Counted from the stretch's first letter, positions 49,059 through 58,272 are shown. The stretch is DNA of 64,000 nucleotides from Azospirillum cavernae (GCF_003590795.1 NZ_QYUL01000002.1:923001-987000), one strand, 5' to 3'. Translations and numbers: made by a program. The notes: generated by a model from the letters alone, not told the origin.

Positions 49059-50456
49059 TTGAAGGCGTTGAAGCCGTTGCCGATGTCCGGTCGGGATGTT
49101 CTGCCGCTCGTCGAGGGTGGCAAGGGGATTGCCGTCTCCAACGGCGAAAGCTCCGGCGCCTGGGCGGCGGCCGGTGGGGTTGGCACCTTTTCCGGGGTCA
49201 ACGCCGACAGCTATGACGAAGACGGCAACCTCCTGCCGCAGATCTACAAGGGCAAGACCCGGCGCGAGCGCCATGACGAGTTGATCGCCTTCGGCATCGA
49301 GGGCGGCATCGCCCAGGCCCGCATGGCGCACGAGGCGTCGAACGGCCAGGGCCGCATCCACATGAACGTCCTGTGGGAAATGGGCGGGGCCGAGCACATC
49401 CTGAACGGCGTGCTGGAAGGGGCCAAGGGCCTGATCCATGGCGTCACTTGCGGCGCCGGCATGCCCTACAAGGTCGCCGAAATCGCCGTTCATCACGGCG
49501 TGCATTATTACCCCATCGTGTCGTCGGCCCGCGCCTTCCGGGCGCTGTGGCTGCGCGCCTACAACAAATTCCGCGAGAATCTGGGCGGCGTCGTCTATGA
49601 GGATCCGTGGTTGGCGGGCGGCCACAACGGCCTGTCCAATTCCGAGGATCCGCAGAAGCCGGAGGATCCGTTCCCCCGCGTTCTGGCCCTGCGCCAGATG
49701 ATGAACAGCTTCGGCCTGAACAACACCCCCATCGTCATGGCGGGCGGCGTCTGGTGGCTGTCGGAATGGGAAGACTGGATCGACAACCCCGATCTGGGGC
49801 CGATCGCCTTCCAGTACGGCACCCGTCCGCTGCTGACGCAGGAAAGCCCGATCTCCACCGCGTGGAAGAATCGGCTTTTGAACCTGAAGCCGGGCGACGT
49901 CTTCCTCAACCGCTTCTCGCCGACCGGCTTCTATTCGTCGGCGGTCAAGAACCCCTTCCTGCTCGATTTGATGGCGCGGTCGGAACGGCAGATCGCCTAT
50001 CTGCCCAAGCCGGTGGGCGAACATTCCGCCGAATTCCCGGTCGGCCCGCGCGGACGCCCGGTTTACGTCACGGAAACCGACAAGGTCCGGGCGGAAGGCT
50101 GGCTCAGCCAGGGCTTCACCACCGGCCTGAAGACGCCCGACAGCACGCTGATTTTCGTCACGCCGGAACAGTCGGACAAGATCCTGCGCGATCAGGTCGA
50201 TTGCATGGGCTGCTTGTCGGCCTGCGGCTTCTCCAACTGGATGCAGAACGACGCCGGGACCACCGGCAAGAAGGCCGATCCGCGTTCCTTCTGCATTCAA
50301 AAGACGCTCCAGGCGGTCAGCCACACCGACGATTGCGAAAATCAGTTGATGTTCGCCGGACACAACGCCTATCGCTTCGCCTCCGATCCCTATTACGCCG
50401 ACGGTTTCATCCCGACGGTGAAGCAGTTGATCGAGCGGATCGCGTCCGGCTACTGA
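49059..50456 (+). CDS. Nitronate monooxygenase-like FMN oxidoreductase with a C-terminal Cys cluster
   Basis: 465 aa. No ATG fits the ribosome site; a TTG at 49059 follows GGAGGG at 5 bp, so a TTG start is likely (ATG at 49083 is the fallback). TIM-barrel features: N-V-L-W-E-M-G-G-A-E-H, G-V-T-C-G-A-G-M-P-Y-K, I-V-M-A-G-G-V-W-W, Q-Y-G-T-R-P-L-L-T. Near the C-terminus D-C-M-G-C-L-S-A-C-G-F and a later Cys suggest an Fe-S cluster not found in classical 2-nitropropane dioxygenases. Substrate unknown. It ends in a very strong hairpin. Confidence 0.82.
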   Translation: MKALKPLPMSGRDVLPLVEGGKGIAVSNGESSGAWAAAGGVGTFSGVNADSYDEDGNLLPQIYKGKTRRERHDELIAFGIEGGIAQARMAHEASNGQGRIHMNVLWEMGGAEHILNGVLEGAKGLIHGVTCGAGMPYKVAEIAVHHGVHYYPIVSSARAFRALWLRAYNKFRENLGGVVYEDPWLAGGHNGLSNSEDPQKPEDPFPRVLALRQMMNSFGLNNTPIVMAGGVWWLSEWEDWIDNPDLGPIAFQYGTRPLLTQESPISTAWKNRLLNLKPGDVFLNRFSPTGFYSSAVKNPFLLDLMARSERQIAYLPKPVGEHSAEFPVGPRGRPVYVTETDKVRAEGWLSQGFTTGLKTPDSTLIFVTPEQSDKILRDQVDCMGCLSACGFSNWMQNDAGTTGKKADPRSFCIQKTLQAVSHTDDCENQLMFAGHNAYRFASDPYYADGFIPTVKQLIERIASGY

Positions 50457-50483
50457 TTTTTGCTTGTGAGTTCAGGGCTTTCC

Positions 50484-50529
50484 CCAATGGGCCGTGCGAC
50501 GCGCAGTGTTGCGTCGCACGGCCCATTGG
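50484..50529. terminator. 19-bp perfect hairpin after the FMN oxidoreductase gene
   Basis: CCAATGGGCCGTGCGACGC (50484-50502) pairs perfectly with 50511-50529; loop GCAGTGTT. Probable terminator, despite a weak T-run (CTTTAG). Confidence 0.8.
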
Positions 50530-50613
50530 CTTTAGAATGGCTCGAATGTGACGGAGCGACCCTCCGCCGCGCGACCCGCGATTGACGCCGTTCGGCTGAG
50601 GGGGGCTTTGCCC

Positions 50614-51063
50614 ATGATGACCGCCAACCGCCCTTACAAGCTGGTCCTGGACCGTCTGAACGGCGTTGGCCTGCGTCCGACCCGTCAGCGTTTGGGGTTG
50701 GCCCGGCTGTTGTTCGAGGGCTGCGACCGCCACGTCACCGCCGAACAATTGCATGGCGAGGCGCTGTCCGCCGATCTGCGGGTGTCGCTGGCGACCGTCT
50801 ACAACACGCTGAATCAGTTCACCGAGGCCGGTCTGCTGCGCGAGGTGGTGGTTGAAGCGGGCAAATCCTATTTCGACACCAACACCAGCGAACACCATCA
50901 CTTCTTCCTGGAAAACACCGGGCGCTTGGAAGACATTCCCGGCGATCATCTGGTGGTGCAATCCCTGCCGAAAGCCCCGGTGGGGACGCGGATCGCGCGG
51001 GTGGACGTGATCGTCCGCTTGGTCGAAGACGCCAGCCCGGCGACTGCTCCTTTTTGCGATTGA
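50614..51063 (+). CDS. irr: Iron response regulator Irr (Fur family)
   Basis: 149 aa from the ATG at 50614 (GGGGGG upstream; ATG 50617 is next). Winged helix with L-R-P-T-R-Q-R-L-G-L-A-R-L-L-F and V-S-L-A-T-V-Y-N-T-L-N-Q-F-T-E-A-G-L-L. Irr-specific K-S-Y-F-D-T-N-T-S-E-H-H-H-F-F (85-99) carries the heme/metal His triad. The N-terminal Gly-Cys-Pro heme motif of Bradyrhizobium Irr is absent. Irr represses heme and iron-storage genes when iron is scarce. The iron-protein genes that follow are plausible targets. Confidence 0.93.
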   Translation: MMTANRPYKLVLDRLNGVGLRPTRQRLGLARLLFEGCDRHVTAEQLHGEALSADLRVSLATVYNTLNQFTEAGLLREVVVEAGKSYFDTNTSEHHHFFLENTGRLEDIPGDHLVVQSLPKAPVGTRIARVDVIVRLVEDASPATAPFCD

Positions 51064-51102
51064 TTCGCAAATTGTGCGACGCTGCGGCGTCTTGGCGCAG
51101 TC

Positions 51103-51119
51103 TTTAGAGTTCTTCCAGA
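51103..51119 (+). promoter_or_regulatory. Candidate Irr box (iron control element) before rubrerythrin
   Basis: TTTAGAGTTCTTCCAGA resembles the interrupted palindrome TTTAGAA...TTCTAAA of alphaproteobacterial ICE sites, lying between irr and the rubrerythrin gene. A second TTTAGAA word occurs at 50531-50537, upstream of irr itself. Match is imperfect. Confidence 0.4.
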
Positions 51120-51221
51120 TTGTTGACGCGACCAACGGTTGGCGCCACTATTCCCGTCACGCCCGCGCGGGTGTGACGCACGCACGGTGACGCTGGGCGC
51201 AATCGTCTGGAGGACCCCGTC

Positions 51222-51638
51222 ATGGCGTTGAAGGGCAGCAAGACCGAAGACAATTTGAAGGCCGCGTTTGCCGGTGAAAGCCAGGCCAACCGCCGTTATC
51301 TCTATTTCGCGCAGAAGGCCGACGTCGAAGGCTACAACGACGTGTCCACCGTGTTCCGCTCCACGGCGGAGGGGGAAACCGGCCACGCCCACGGTCATTT
51401 GGAATTTCTGGAAGAAACCGGCGACCCTGCCACCGGCCTGCCCATCGGCGCGACGTCGGACAATCTGAAGGCGGCCATCGCGGGCGAAACCCACGAATAC
51501 ACCGACATGTATCCCGGCATGGCCCGAACCGCCCGCGACGAGGGGTTCGACGAAATCGCCGATTGGTTCGAAACGCTGGCCAAGGCGGAAAAAAGCCACG
51601 CCGGGCGCTTCCAAAAGGCGTTGGACAGTCTGAACTGA
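51222..51638 (+). CDS. Rubrerythrin, short form without rubredoxin domain
   Basis: 138 aa. Ferritin-like four-helix bundle with diiron ligands in [26 protein letters not shown] and K-S-H-A-G-R-F. The C-terminal Cys4 rubredoxin domain of classical rubrerythrin is missing. It scavenges peroxide using electrons from a partner. Family clusters of this rubrerythrin with an Fe-S protein and DUF3501, as here, are common in proteobacteria. Confidence 0.93.
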   Translation: MALKGSKTEDNLKAAFAGESQANRRYLYFAQKADVEGYNDVSTVFRSTAEGETGHAHGHLEFLEETGDPATGLPIGATSDNLKAAIAGETHEYTDMYPGMARTARDEGFDEIADWFETLAKAEKSHAGRFQKALDSLN

Positions 51639-51650
51639 GGAACGCCGTCC

Positions 51651-51699
51651 TCCTCTCCCCCGTCCCCCTTCTCCGTTGGCGGCGGGGGAGGGGTGGGGC
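51651..51699. repeat. Degenerate REP-like palindrome
   Basis: TCCTCTCCCCCGTCCCCC and GGCGGGGGAGGGGTGGGG arms around CTTCTCCGTT, between the rubrerythrin and Fe-S protein genes. Same compositional style as the 53732 and 60050 elements, but diverged. Confidence 0.5.
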
Positions 51700-51746
51700 T
51701 TGCGCGTCCGACGCCGCGACACCCATTCCTCCGAGGAGACCGTTCC

Positions 51747-53111
51747 ATGCGCGAAGGCAGCCTGGGGGCGCCGGTCCGTCATCCGCTCGACTGGCAAAAC
51801 CCTGATTTTTTTGACGAGGCCAAGCTCGACGCCGAGGTGCGCCGGGTCTTCGACATCTGTCACGGCTGTCGGCGCTGCTTCAATTTGTGCGACAGCTTCC
51901 CCCGTCTGTTCGATCTGGTGGATCAGGCGGGCGACGCGGAACTGCACGGCGTGCCGTCCGACGCGTTCAAGGGCGTGGTGGACGCCTGCACGCTGTGCGA
52001 CATGTGTTTCATGACCAAATGCCCCTATGTGCCGCCGCACGAATGGGCGTTGGATTTCCCGCATCTGATGGTGCGTTACCGCGCGGTCGAGGCGAAAAAG
52101 AACGGGATTCCCTTTGCGCTCAAGCAATTGACGCAAACCGACCGCAACGGCGAACTGGCGCGCCCGGTCGCCGCCATCGCCAATTGGGCCTCGGCGGAGA
52201 CCAACAGCCTGACACGCCCGCTGCTGGAACAGGTGGCGGGCGTCCACCGCGACGCGCATTTGCCGCGCTTCACCGGCAAAACCCTGACCATGCGGGCCAA
52301 GGCCGAACCGCTGGCGCTGAATCGCGACGCCCCGGCCTTTGGCAAACGCAAGGCGGTGCTCTACGCCACCTGTTCGGGCAACTACAACAACCCGTCCATC
52401 GGCATGGCCGCCCGCGCCATTCTGGCCCGGAACGGCGTCGAGTCGGAGGTGGTCTATCCCGGCTGCTGCGGCATGCCGCAGCTTGAACAGGGCGATCTGG
52501 CGCGGGTGGACGGCAAGGCGGCGACGGTCGCCACCGCGCTCGCCCCCTGGATCGACCAGGGTTACGACGTCATCGCCCTGGTGCCGAGCTGCGCCCTGAT
52601 GCTGAAGCTGGAATGGCCGTTGATCGCGCCAAAGGGTGCCCCCCACCGCGCGGCGGTCGAAAAACTGGCCCAGGCGACCTACGACGTCAGCGAATACATC
52701 GTCGACATCGCCCGCAAGGAAGGGCTGGCCCCCGGCCTGGAACCGCTGCCGGGCGGGGTGGCGCTGCACATCGCCTGCCACGCCCGCGCCCAGAACATTG
52801 GGCAAAAGGCGGCGGAGATGCTGCGGCTGATCCCGAAGGCCGATCTGAAGGTGATCGAACGCTGCTCCGGCCATGGCGGCTCTTGGGGCGTGCTGACCGA
52901 GAATTTCCCGCTGGCGCTCAAGGTCGGCAAGCCGGTCGCCGCGCAGGCTTTGGCCTCGGGCAAGCGTTTCGTCGCGTCGGAATGCCCAATCGCCGGGCCG
53001 CACATCATGCAGGGGATCGAGCGGTTGGCCGATCCTGAACTGCCGTCCCCCCGATTGGAAAACCTGCACCCCGTCGAACTCTTCGCCCGCGCCTACGGCA
53101 TTGCCGTCTGA
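51747..53111 (+). CDS. Heterodisulfide-reductase/GlpC-like Fe-S protein
   Basis: 454 aa from the ATG at 51747 (GAGGAG site). Two ferredoxin-type clusters: C-x2-C-x2-C-x3-C (Cys38-48, [11 protein letters not shown]) and C-x2-C-x2-C-x4-C-P (Cys81-92). Two CCG-type domains follow: P-G-C-C-G-M-P (~245) and [10 protein letters not shown] with C-S-G-H-G-G (~345-390). It probably passes electrons between a quinone or ferredoxin pool and rubrerythrin. It is followed 23 bp later by the DUF3501 gene. Confidence 0.88.
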   Translation: MREGSLGAPVRHPLDWQNPDFFDEAKLDAEVRRVFDICHGCRRCFNLCDSFPRLFDLVDQAGDAELHGVPSDAFKGVVDACTLCDMCFMTKCPYVPPHEWALDFPHLMVRYRAVEAKKNGIPFALKQLTQTDRNGELARPVAAIANWASAETNSLTRPLLEQVAGVHRDAHLPRFTGKTLTMRAKAEPLALNRDAPAFGKRKAVLYATCSGNYNNPSIGMAARAILARNGVESEVVYPGCCGMPQLEQGDLARVDGKAATVATALAPWIDQGYDVIALVPSCALMLKLEWPLIAPKGAPHRAAVEKLAQATYDVSEYIVDIARKEGLAPGLEPLPGGVALHIACHARAQNIGQKAAEMLRLIPKADLKVIERCSGHGGSWGVLTENFPLALKVGKPVAAQALASGKRFVASECPIAGPHIMQGIERLADPELPSPRLENLHPVELFARAYGIAV

Positions 53112-53134
53112 GCCGGACCCACCAGGAGCCAGCC

Positions 53135-53725
53135 ATGGCCGCCAAGACCGAAATCACCCGCGCCGACATCCTGCCGATGGCCCAATACACCGCCGAGCGG
53201 GCGGAGCGCCGGAAGGCGCTGGTGGCGCTGAAAAAGAACCGCCGCCTGTCGGTCGGCCCGCACGCGACCTTCTTTTTCGAGAATTACGAAACGATGTGGC
53301 AGCAGATCCACGAGATGCTGCGCATCGAAAAGGGCGGGGAGGAGCAGATCGCCGACGAGCTGCGCGCTTACAATCCCCTGATTCCCAAGGGGCGGGAACT
53401 GGTCGCCACGGTGATGTTCGAGATCGACGACGCCGACCGCCGCCACCGCGTGTTGAGCGCGCTGGGTGGCGTCGAGGCCCATATGGAGATCAAAATCGGC
53501 GGCGAGACCGTTCCGGGCCGCTCCGAGGCCGACGTCGAACGCACCAACGCGGCGGGCAAGACCTCGTCGGTGCATTTCATCCATTTCGACTTCACCGACG
53601 CGCAGGTGGACGCCTTCCGGCATCCAGGCGCGCCGGTGATGGTCGGGATCACCCACCCCAACTATGGCCATCTCGCGGTGATGCCGGAGGCGGTGCGGGC
53701 GGCTCTGGCGGAGGATTTTGCGTGA
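53135..53725 (+). CDS. DUF3501 family protein
   Basis: 196 aa, soluble. Motifs: R-A-D-I-L-P-M-A-Q-Y, K-N-R-R-L-S-V-G-P-H-A-T-F-F-F-E-N-Y-E-T, H-E-M-L-R-I-E-K-G-G, and H-P-N-Y-G-H. DUF3501 is almost always found with a rubrerythrin and an Fe-S reductase, as here, so it is inferred to be a subunit or assembly factor of that peroxide-detoxifying system. Biochemical function is unknown. Confidence 0.9.
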   Translation: MAAKTEITRADILPMAQYTAERAERRKALVALKKNRRLSVGPHATFFFENYETMWQQIHEMLRIEKGGEEQIADELRAYNPLIPKGRELVATVMFEIDDADRRHRVLSALGGVEAHMEIKIGGETVPGRSEADVERTNAAGKTSSVHFIHFDFTDAQVDAFRHPGAPVMVGITHPNYGHLAVMPEAVRAALAEDFA

Positions 53726-53731
53726 GGGGAC

Positions 53732-53843
53732 GTTTTCCCCCTCCCGAACCCTCCCCCGCTCACGCGGGAGAGGGAACTCCGCTGAACGCCGACAAGGAAC
53801 CAACCCCCTCTCCCGCAACGCGGGGGAGGGATGGGGAGGGGGC
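53732..53843. repeat. REP-like palindrome pair between convergent genes
   Basis: Unit 1 (53732-53776, CCCTCCCCCGCTCACGCGGG core) and unit 2 (53803-53843, CTCTCCCGCAACGCGGGGGA core). This is the same paired arrangement as inside the ada-like gene at 159-268, and it fills the gap between DUF3501 (+) and DUF2239 (-), where it may also terminate transcription. Confidence 0.8.
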
Positions 53844-53861
53844 CATCCACACGCGCGCGTC

Positions 53862-54503
53862 TCACGCCGCTTGGGTCGCCGCCTCGCCGCCTTGCAGGGC
53901 CGCCGCCGCCAGATGGGCGGCGTGGCTGCGGATGTCTTCCGGCCAAGCCTGGATCAACGCGCTGAAGCGGTCGGCGTCCTGGGCGTAGAAGGCGCGGACG
54001 GCCTCCTCATACTGGGGCAGATCACCGGCCATGACGGTCATGAAACGGTGGACGGCCTCGCTGGCGCGGCGGGCGCGGTCCTTGTCCAGGCTGGCCCGCT
54101 TGGCCTCTTCCACCAGCTTGCGCAGGGTGACGGAGGCGCCGCCGGGCTGGGTCGCCAGCCAATCCCAATGGCGGGGCAGCAGGGTGACTTCGCGCGACAC
54201 CACGCCCAGCTTGGGACGGCCCGGCCCGCTCTTGCGCGCGGCCTCCGCCGGGACGGGTTGCGGCAGACGGGCGAGCACGTCGTCCAGGCTGCCGCGCAGG
54301 TCCAACTCGATCCGGGCGCTGGTCGCGGCCTCAAAAATCAGGATGGGGGCGGAATCGTCGCTGTCGCTGTGCGCCTTCACCGCGCGGGCCAGCGTGGTCA
54401 GCGGACCAAGGGCGATGCGGCGCGATCCGGCGAAGGCGATGCAGGCGGCGGTTGGGCTTAGGGTGCTTAAGCTGGTGTTGGCAGGCGTGTCGCTGCTGGT
54501 CAC
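53862..54503 (-). CDS. DUF2239 family protein
   Basis: 213 aa from a GTG at 54503 with an AGGAGAG site. Family pattern: C-I-A-F-A-G-S-R-R-I-A-L-G-P-L, I-L-I-F-E-A-A-T-S-A-R-I-E-L-D-L-R-G-S, G-R-P-K-L-G-V-V-S-R-E-V-T-L-L-P, and H-W-D-W-L-A-T-Q-P-G-G-A-S-V. The central segment resembles a ribbon-helix-helix-like DNA-binding region, but function is not known. Single gene. Confidence 0.85.
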   Translation of the reverse strand: MTSSDTPANTSLSTLSPTAACIAFAGSRRIALGPLTTLARAVKAHSDSDDSAPILIFEAATSARIELDLRGSLDDVLARLPQPVPAEAARKSGPGRPKLGVVSREVTLLPRHWDWLATQPGGASVTLRKLVEEAKRASLDKDRARRASEAVHRFMTVMAGDLPQYEEAVRAFYAQDADRFSALIQAWPEDIRSHAAHLAAAALQGGEAATQAA

Positions 54504-54609
54504 GGTGATCTCTCCTGGCCTTGCCTTGGCGCGCCCGTGCGGCGTCGTGAAGGCGGCGGGCGTTGTTTAGCCCGGATGATGGAGCAGCGTCAATAACACC
54601 GGGGTAAAA

Positions 54610-55140
54610 TCACTCGATTTTTTCACCGGGGTAGGTTCCCCAGAATTCCGACCGTTGCAGCCAGCCGCGATAGCCCTTGATGTCGATCTCGCACCAGTCG
54701 CCTTGGCATTTTTTCAGGGAGCCGATGACGCCGATCTCGGCCCGGGCGACGACCGGCGCGTCGCTTTGCGGGGCTTTGCGCAGGGAACGCACCTGCCCGA
54801 TGACCAGCGCGCCGCGCTTTCCGGCCAGCGCGCTTTGATGCACCCAGCCCTCGCTGCCCTCCCAATCGCGGATGCGCCGCCAGGTGTCGAACTCCTGGAT
54901 GATTTCCACCGGCATCTCCTTGCGGGTGAACACCCAGTCGATGGGGTAGCTGCCGTTGGGGCCGGAGCGCAAATTGACCTCGCCGACGCGCAGGGTGACG
55001 AATCGCGGAATCGCCAAGCCGGAGGCGTGGGTCGGATCCTTTTCCTTGCGCGGTTCGGCGGCGCTGACCGGGAACGCCAAACCGCACCCGGCCCCGATGA
55101 GCAGGGTCAGCGCGACAAGGGCGAAGCGGCGAGCGGGCAT
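54610..55140 (-). CDS. Exported SH3-domain protein
   Basis: 176 aa from the ATG at 55140 (a Met at 55182 would add 14 residues). Signal peptide F-A-L-V-A-L-T-L-L-I-G-A-G-C-G-L-A-F with a possible lipobox-like Cys. Two bacterial SH3 repeats: V-N-L-R-S-G-P-N-G-S-Y-P-I-D-W-V (~55-100) and V-R-S-L-R-K-A-P-Q-S-D-A-P-V (~115-170) with G-D-W-C-E-I-D-I-K-G-Y-R-G-W. Likely binds the cell wall. Ends S-E-F-W-G-T-Y-P-G-E, a common ending of this alphaproteobacterial family. Confidence 0.87.
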   Translation of the reverse strand: MPARRFALVALTLLIGAGCGLAFPVSAAEPRKEKDPTHASGLAIPRFVTLRVGEVNLRSGPNGSYPIDWVFTRKEMPVEIIQEFDTWRRIRDWEGSEGWVHQSALAGKRGALVIGQVRSLRKAPQSDAPVVARAEIGVIGSLKKCQGDWCEIDIKGYRGWLQRSEFWGTYPGEKIE

Positions 55141-55391
55141 GGAACACACCGAATCAGGGGCGGGCGATTTTGGAACGGACATCGGTCTTGGAACCAGGGG
55201 AACCGGGCCGCACTATAGTAAGGTTGGCTTGGTCGGGGCAAGGATCGCCGCCCAAACCGGGCCGCCGCGCTGGTTTCAGGGCGGTCATTCGTCACAGCGA
55301 TCTGGACAGTGAAACAACCGCTTGGTATGGCAACCGCAGGCCGTCTTGCGCATCGCAGGCGCGGTCATAAGGTTAGGGGAGGCGCCGCTCG

Positions 55392-56381
55392 ATGACCGAC
55401 AAGAAAAAGCCGCTCGTCGTCGTTACACGCAAGCTGCCGGATGTCGTCGAAACCCGGATGATGGAGCTGTTCGACACCCGTCTCAATCCAGACGACGCGC
55501 CGCTCAGCGCCGCGCAGTTGGTGGACGCGGTGGCCAACGCCGACGTGCTGGTTCCCACCGTGACCGACCGCATCGACCGTGAGTTGCTGGACAAGGCCGG
55601 GCCGCGCCTGCGCCTGATCGCCTCCTTCGGCACCGGCGTCGATCACATCGACCTGAAGACGGCGCGCGAGCGCGGCATCGTCGTCACCAACACGCCGGGC
55701 GTGCTGACCGACGACACCGCCGACATGACGATGGCGCTGCTGCTGGCCACCGCCCGGCGCTTGGCCGAGGGCGAACGGCTGGTCCGGTCCGGCCAATGGG
55801 CTGGCTGGGGGCCGACCACCATGCTGGGCCACCGCATGACCGGCAAGCGGCTGGGGATTCTCGGCATGGGGCGGATCGGCCAGGCGCTGGCCCGACGGGC
55901 GCGGGCGTTCGGCATGTCGATCCACTACCACAACCGCCGCCGCGTTCACCCGGATCTGGAACAGGAGCTGGAGGCGACCTATTGGGCCAGCCTGGACCAG
56001 ATGCTGGCCCGGATGGACATCGTGTCGATCAACTGCCCGCACACCCCGGCCACCTATCATCTGCTGTCGGAACGCCGGCTGAAGCTGCTGCGCCCGCATT
56101 GCTACGTCGTCAACACCTCGCGCGGCGAGGTGATCGACGAGGTGGCGTTGACCAAGATGCTGTCCAAGGGCGAAATCGCCGGGGCGGGCCTGGACGTGTT
56201 CGAGCATGAACCGGCGGTCAACCCGAAGCTGCTGCGACTCGACAACGTCGTCCTGCTGCCGCACATGGGATCGGCGACCATCGAGGGCCGCATCGACATG
56301 GGCGAGAAGGTCGTCATCAACATCAAGACCTTCATCGACGGCCACACCCCGCCGGACCGGGTGCTGGAAACCCTGCTGTAA
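55392..56381 (+). CDS. D-isomer-specific 2-hydroxyacid dehydrogenase (glyoxylate/hydroxypyruvate reductase type)
   Basis: 329 aa. NAD(P) Rossmann motif L-G-I-L-G-M-G-R-I-G-Q-A-L-A, catalytic Arg in N-T-S-R-G-E-V-I-D, Glu in F-E-H-E-P and His in L-P-H-M-G-S-A-T. G-T-G-V-D-H-I-D precedes the coenzyme domain. The M-G-S-A-T-x-E-x-R pattern is that of GyaR/GhrB-type glyoxylate reductases. Upstream 55220-55390 is non-coding; an intrinsic terminator follows. Confidence 0.9.
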   Translation: MTDKKKPLVVVTRKLPDVVETRMMELFDTRLNPDDAPLSAAQLVDAVANADVLVPTVTDRIDRELLDKAGPRLRLIASFGTGVDHIDLKTARERGIVVTNTPGVLTDDTADMTMALLLATARRLAEGERLVRSGQWAGWGPTTMLGHRMTGKRLGILGMGRIGQALARRARAFGMSIHYHNRRRVHPDLEQELEATYWASLDQMLARMDIVSINCPHTPATYHLLSERRLKLLRPHCYVVNTSRGEVIDEVALTKMLSKGEIAGAGLDVFEHEPAVNPKLLRLDNVVLLPHMGSATIEGRIDMGEKVVINIKTFIDGHTPPDRVLETLL

Positions 56382-56394
56382 GGGCGATCCTGAG

Positions 56395-56423
56395 TTTCCC
56401 TCTCCCGTTTTGGGAGAGGGAAA
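56395..56423. terminator. Bidirectional terminator
   Basis: TTTCCCTCTCCC / GGGAGAGGGAAA, a 12-bp perfect stem with GTTTT loop and A/T-rich flanks, between the convergent dehydrogenase genes. Confidence 0.85.
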
Positions 56424-56435
56424 AACAAGCGTGGC

Positions 56436-58241
56436 TTACGCCGCGAACAATTGTTCGTCGCTGAGCGCCATCACCGAACCCGATCCCGCCACCACCGTCG
56501 TCCGCAACGCCGCGACGCGGGGCAGGAAATGGTCGGCGAAGAAGCGGGCGGTCAGCGGCTTGGCCGACAGGAACGCCGTGTCGGGATCGCCCTCGGCCAG
56601 CTTCGCCACGGCGACGCGCCCGGCGCGGGCCAATTGCCAGCCGCCGACGACCAGCCCCAGCAGTTCCAGCAGAGTGACCGAGGCCGCCGCCGGAACGCGG
56701 ACGTCGTCGGCCCCCGCCGTCAGCAGCCATTCCACCGCGTCGCCCGCGTGAACCGTGCTGTCGAGCAGGGCGAGGCCGGTGACGCGCAGCGAGTCGTCGG
56801 CGCCGTCGGCCAACTCACGGCCCAACGCGGCGATGTCGGCGAGCAGGGCGCGCGCCCCGGCCCCGCCGTCGCGCAGGATCTTGCGGTTGACGAGGTCGTT
56901 GGCCTGGATCGCCGTGGTGCCTTCGTAAATCGTCGTGATGCGGGCGTCGCGGTAATGCTGGGCGGCGCCGGTTTCCTCGATGAAGCCCATGCCGCCATGC
57001 ACCTGCACGCCGTCCGACGCCAGGAGCTGGCCGGTTTCGGTGCACCAGCCCTTGGCGATGGGGGTCAGCAGATCGACCAGCAGACCGGCGCGCTTGCGTT
57101 CGGCCTCGTCCGCGTGGTTGTGGGCGACGTCCACGGCGGCGGCCGCCGTGTAGAGGATGCCGCGCATCGCCTCGATCCGCGCCTTCATGCCCATCAGCAG
57201 GCGGCGCACGTCGGGGTGATGGACGATGGCGAAGGGGGCGTTCCCGGTCCAGCCCAGCGGCTTGCCCTGCACGCGGTCGCGGGCGTAGGACAGCGCCTGC
57301 TGATAGGCGCGCTCGGCGATGGCCAACCCCTGCATCGCCACGTTCAGCCGGGCGTGGTTCATCATGGTGAACATGTATTCCAGGCCGCGATTCGGCTGGC
57401 CGACCAGCCAGCCGACAGCCCCGCCCTCGTCGCCGAAGGACAGAACGGCGGTCGGGCTGCCATGGATGCCCAGCTTGTGCTCCAGCGACACGCAGTTGAC
57501 CTGATTGCGGGCGCCGATGGAGCCGTCGGCGTTGACCAGGAATTTCGGCACGACGAACAGCGAGATGCCCTTCACCCCCGCCGGCGCGTCGGGCAGGCGG
57601 GCCAGCACCAGATGGACGATGTTCTCCGTCAGGTCATGGTCGCCGTAGGTGATGAAGATCTTCTGGCCGCTGACGAGGTAATGATCGCCGTTCGGCACGG
57701 CGCGCGAGCGGGTGGCGGCGAGGTCCGACCCGGCTTGCGGCTCGGTGATGTTCATCGTGCCGGTCCATTCGCCCGAAATCATCTTGGGCAGATAGATCGC
57801 CTTCAGCGCGTCGTCGGCGTAGAGCTGCATGGCGTTGACGGCGCCTTGCGTCAACATCGGGCAGAGCGCGAAGGCCATGTTGGCCGACTGCCACATCTCC
57901 TGAACGGCGGTGTTCAGCAGGTTGGGCAGGCCCATGCCGCCCTGTTCGGGATCAAAGGGCAGGCTGTTCCAACCGCCCTCGACCAGCGTCTGCCACGCGG
58001 CGCCCCAGCCGTCGGCGGTGCGGGCGACGCCCGCCGCGTCCAGCTTGGCCCCTTGGCGGTCGCCAATCTCGTTCAGCGGGGCCAGCGTGTTTTCGGCGAT
58101 CTTGGCGGCCTCGCCGAGAATGCTGTCCACCATGTCGGCGGAGGCGTCCTCAAAACCCGGCAGCGCCGCGACGTCGGCCATGCCGGCGAGATGGTCGAGA
58201 ACGAAGCGGATCTCTTTGAGCGGCGGAACATAGGCGGTCAT
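56436..58241 (-). CDS. Acyl-CoA dehydrogenase, long (DmdC/FadE-like) form
   Basis: 601 aa, with the extra C-terminal acyl-CoA dehydrogenase domain typical of the ~600-residue branch that includes 3-methylmercaptopropionyl-CoA dehydrogenase. Motifs: M-N-I-T-E-P-Q-A-G-S-D-L, K-I-F-I-T-Y-G-D-H-D-L, catalytic region M-G-F-I-E-E-T-G-A-A-Q-H-Y-R-D, and Y-E-G-T-T-A-I-Q-A-N-D-L. FAD-dependent alpha,beta-desaturation passing electrons to the EtfAB encoded upstream. Chain length is not predictable. Confidence 0.93.
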   Translation of the reverse strand: MTAYVPPLKEIRFVLDHLAGMADVAALPGFEDASADMVDSILGEAAKIAENTLAPLNEIGDRQGAKLDAAGVARTADGWGAAWQTLVEGGWNSLPFDPEQGGMGLPNLLNTAVQEMWQSANMAFALCPMLTQGAVNAMQLYADDALKAIYLPKMISGEWTGTMNITEPQAGSDLAATRSRAVPNGDHYLVSGQKIFITYGDHDLTENIVHLVLARLPDAPAGVKGISLFVVPKFLVNADGSIGARNQVNCVSLEHKLGIHGSPTAVLSFGDEGGAVGWLVGQPNRGLEYMFTMMNHARLNVAMQGLAIAERAYQQALSYARDRVQGKPLGWTGNAPFAIVHHPDVRRLLMGMKARIEAMRGILYTAAAAVDVAHNHADEAERKRAGLLVDLLTPIAKGWCTETGQLLASDGVQVHGGMGFIEETGAAQHYRDARITTIYEGTTAIQANDLVNRKILRDGGAGARALLADIAALGRELADGADDSLRVTGLALLDSTVHAGDAVEWLLTAGADDVRVPAAASVTLLELLGLVVGGWQLARAGRVAVAKLAEGDPDTAFLSAKPLTARFFADHFLPRVAALRTTVVAGSGSVMALSDEQLFAA

Positions 58242-58272
58242 GAGGACGCCTCCCTAAGAATGGGGTGAAGAA

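Noticed and set aside
48746..49201. A 151-codon minus-strand frame between the phosphodiesterase and FMN oxygenase genes
   Set aside because: It includes the R-A-D-S-N-P-H type peptide that comes from antisense T-arm sequence, has low-complexity Ser/Pro/Arg composition, and overlaps the starts of real genes.
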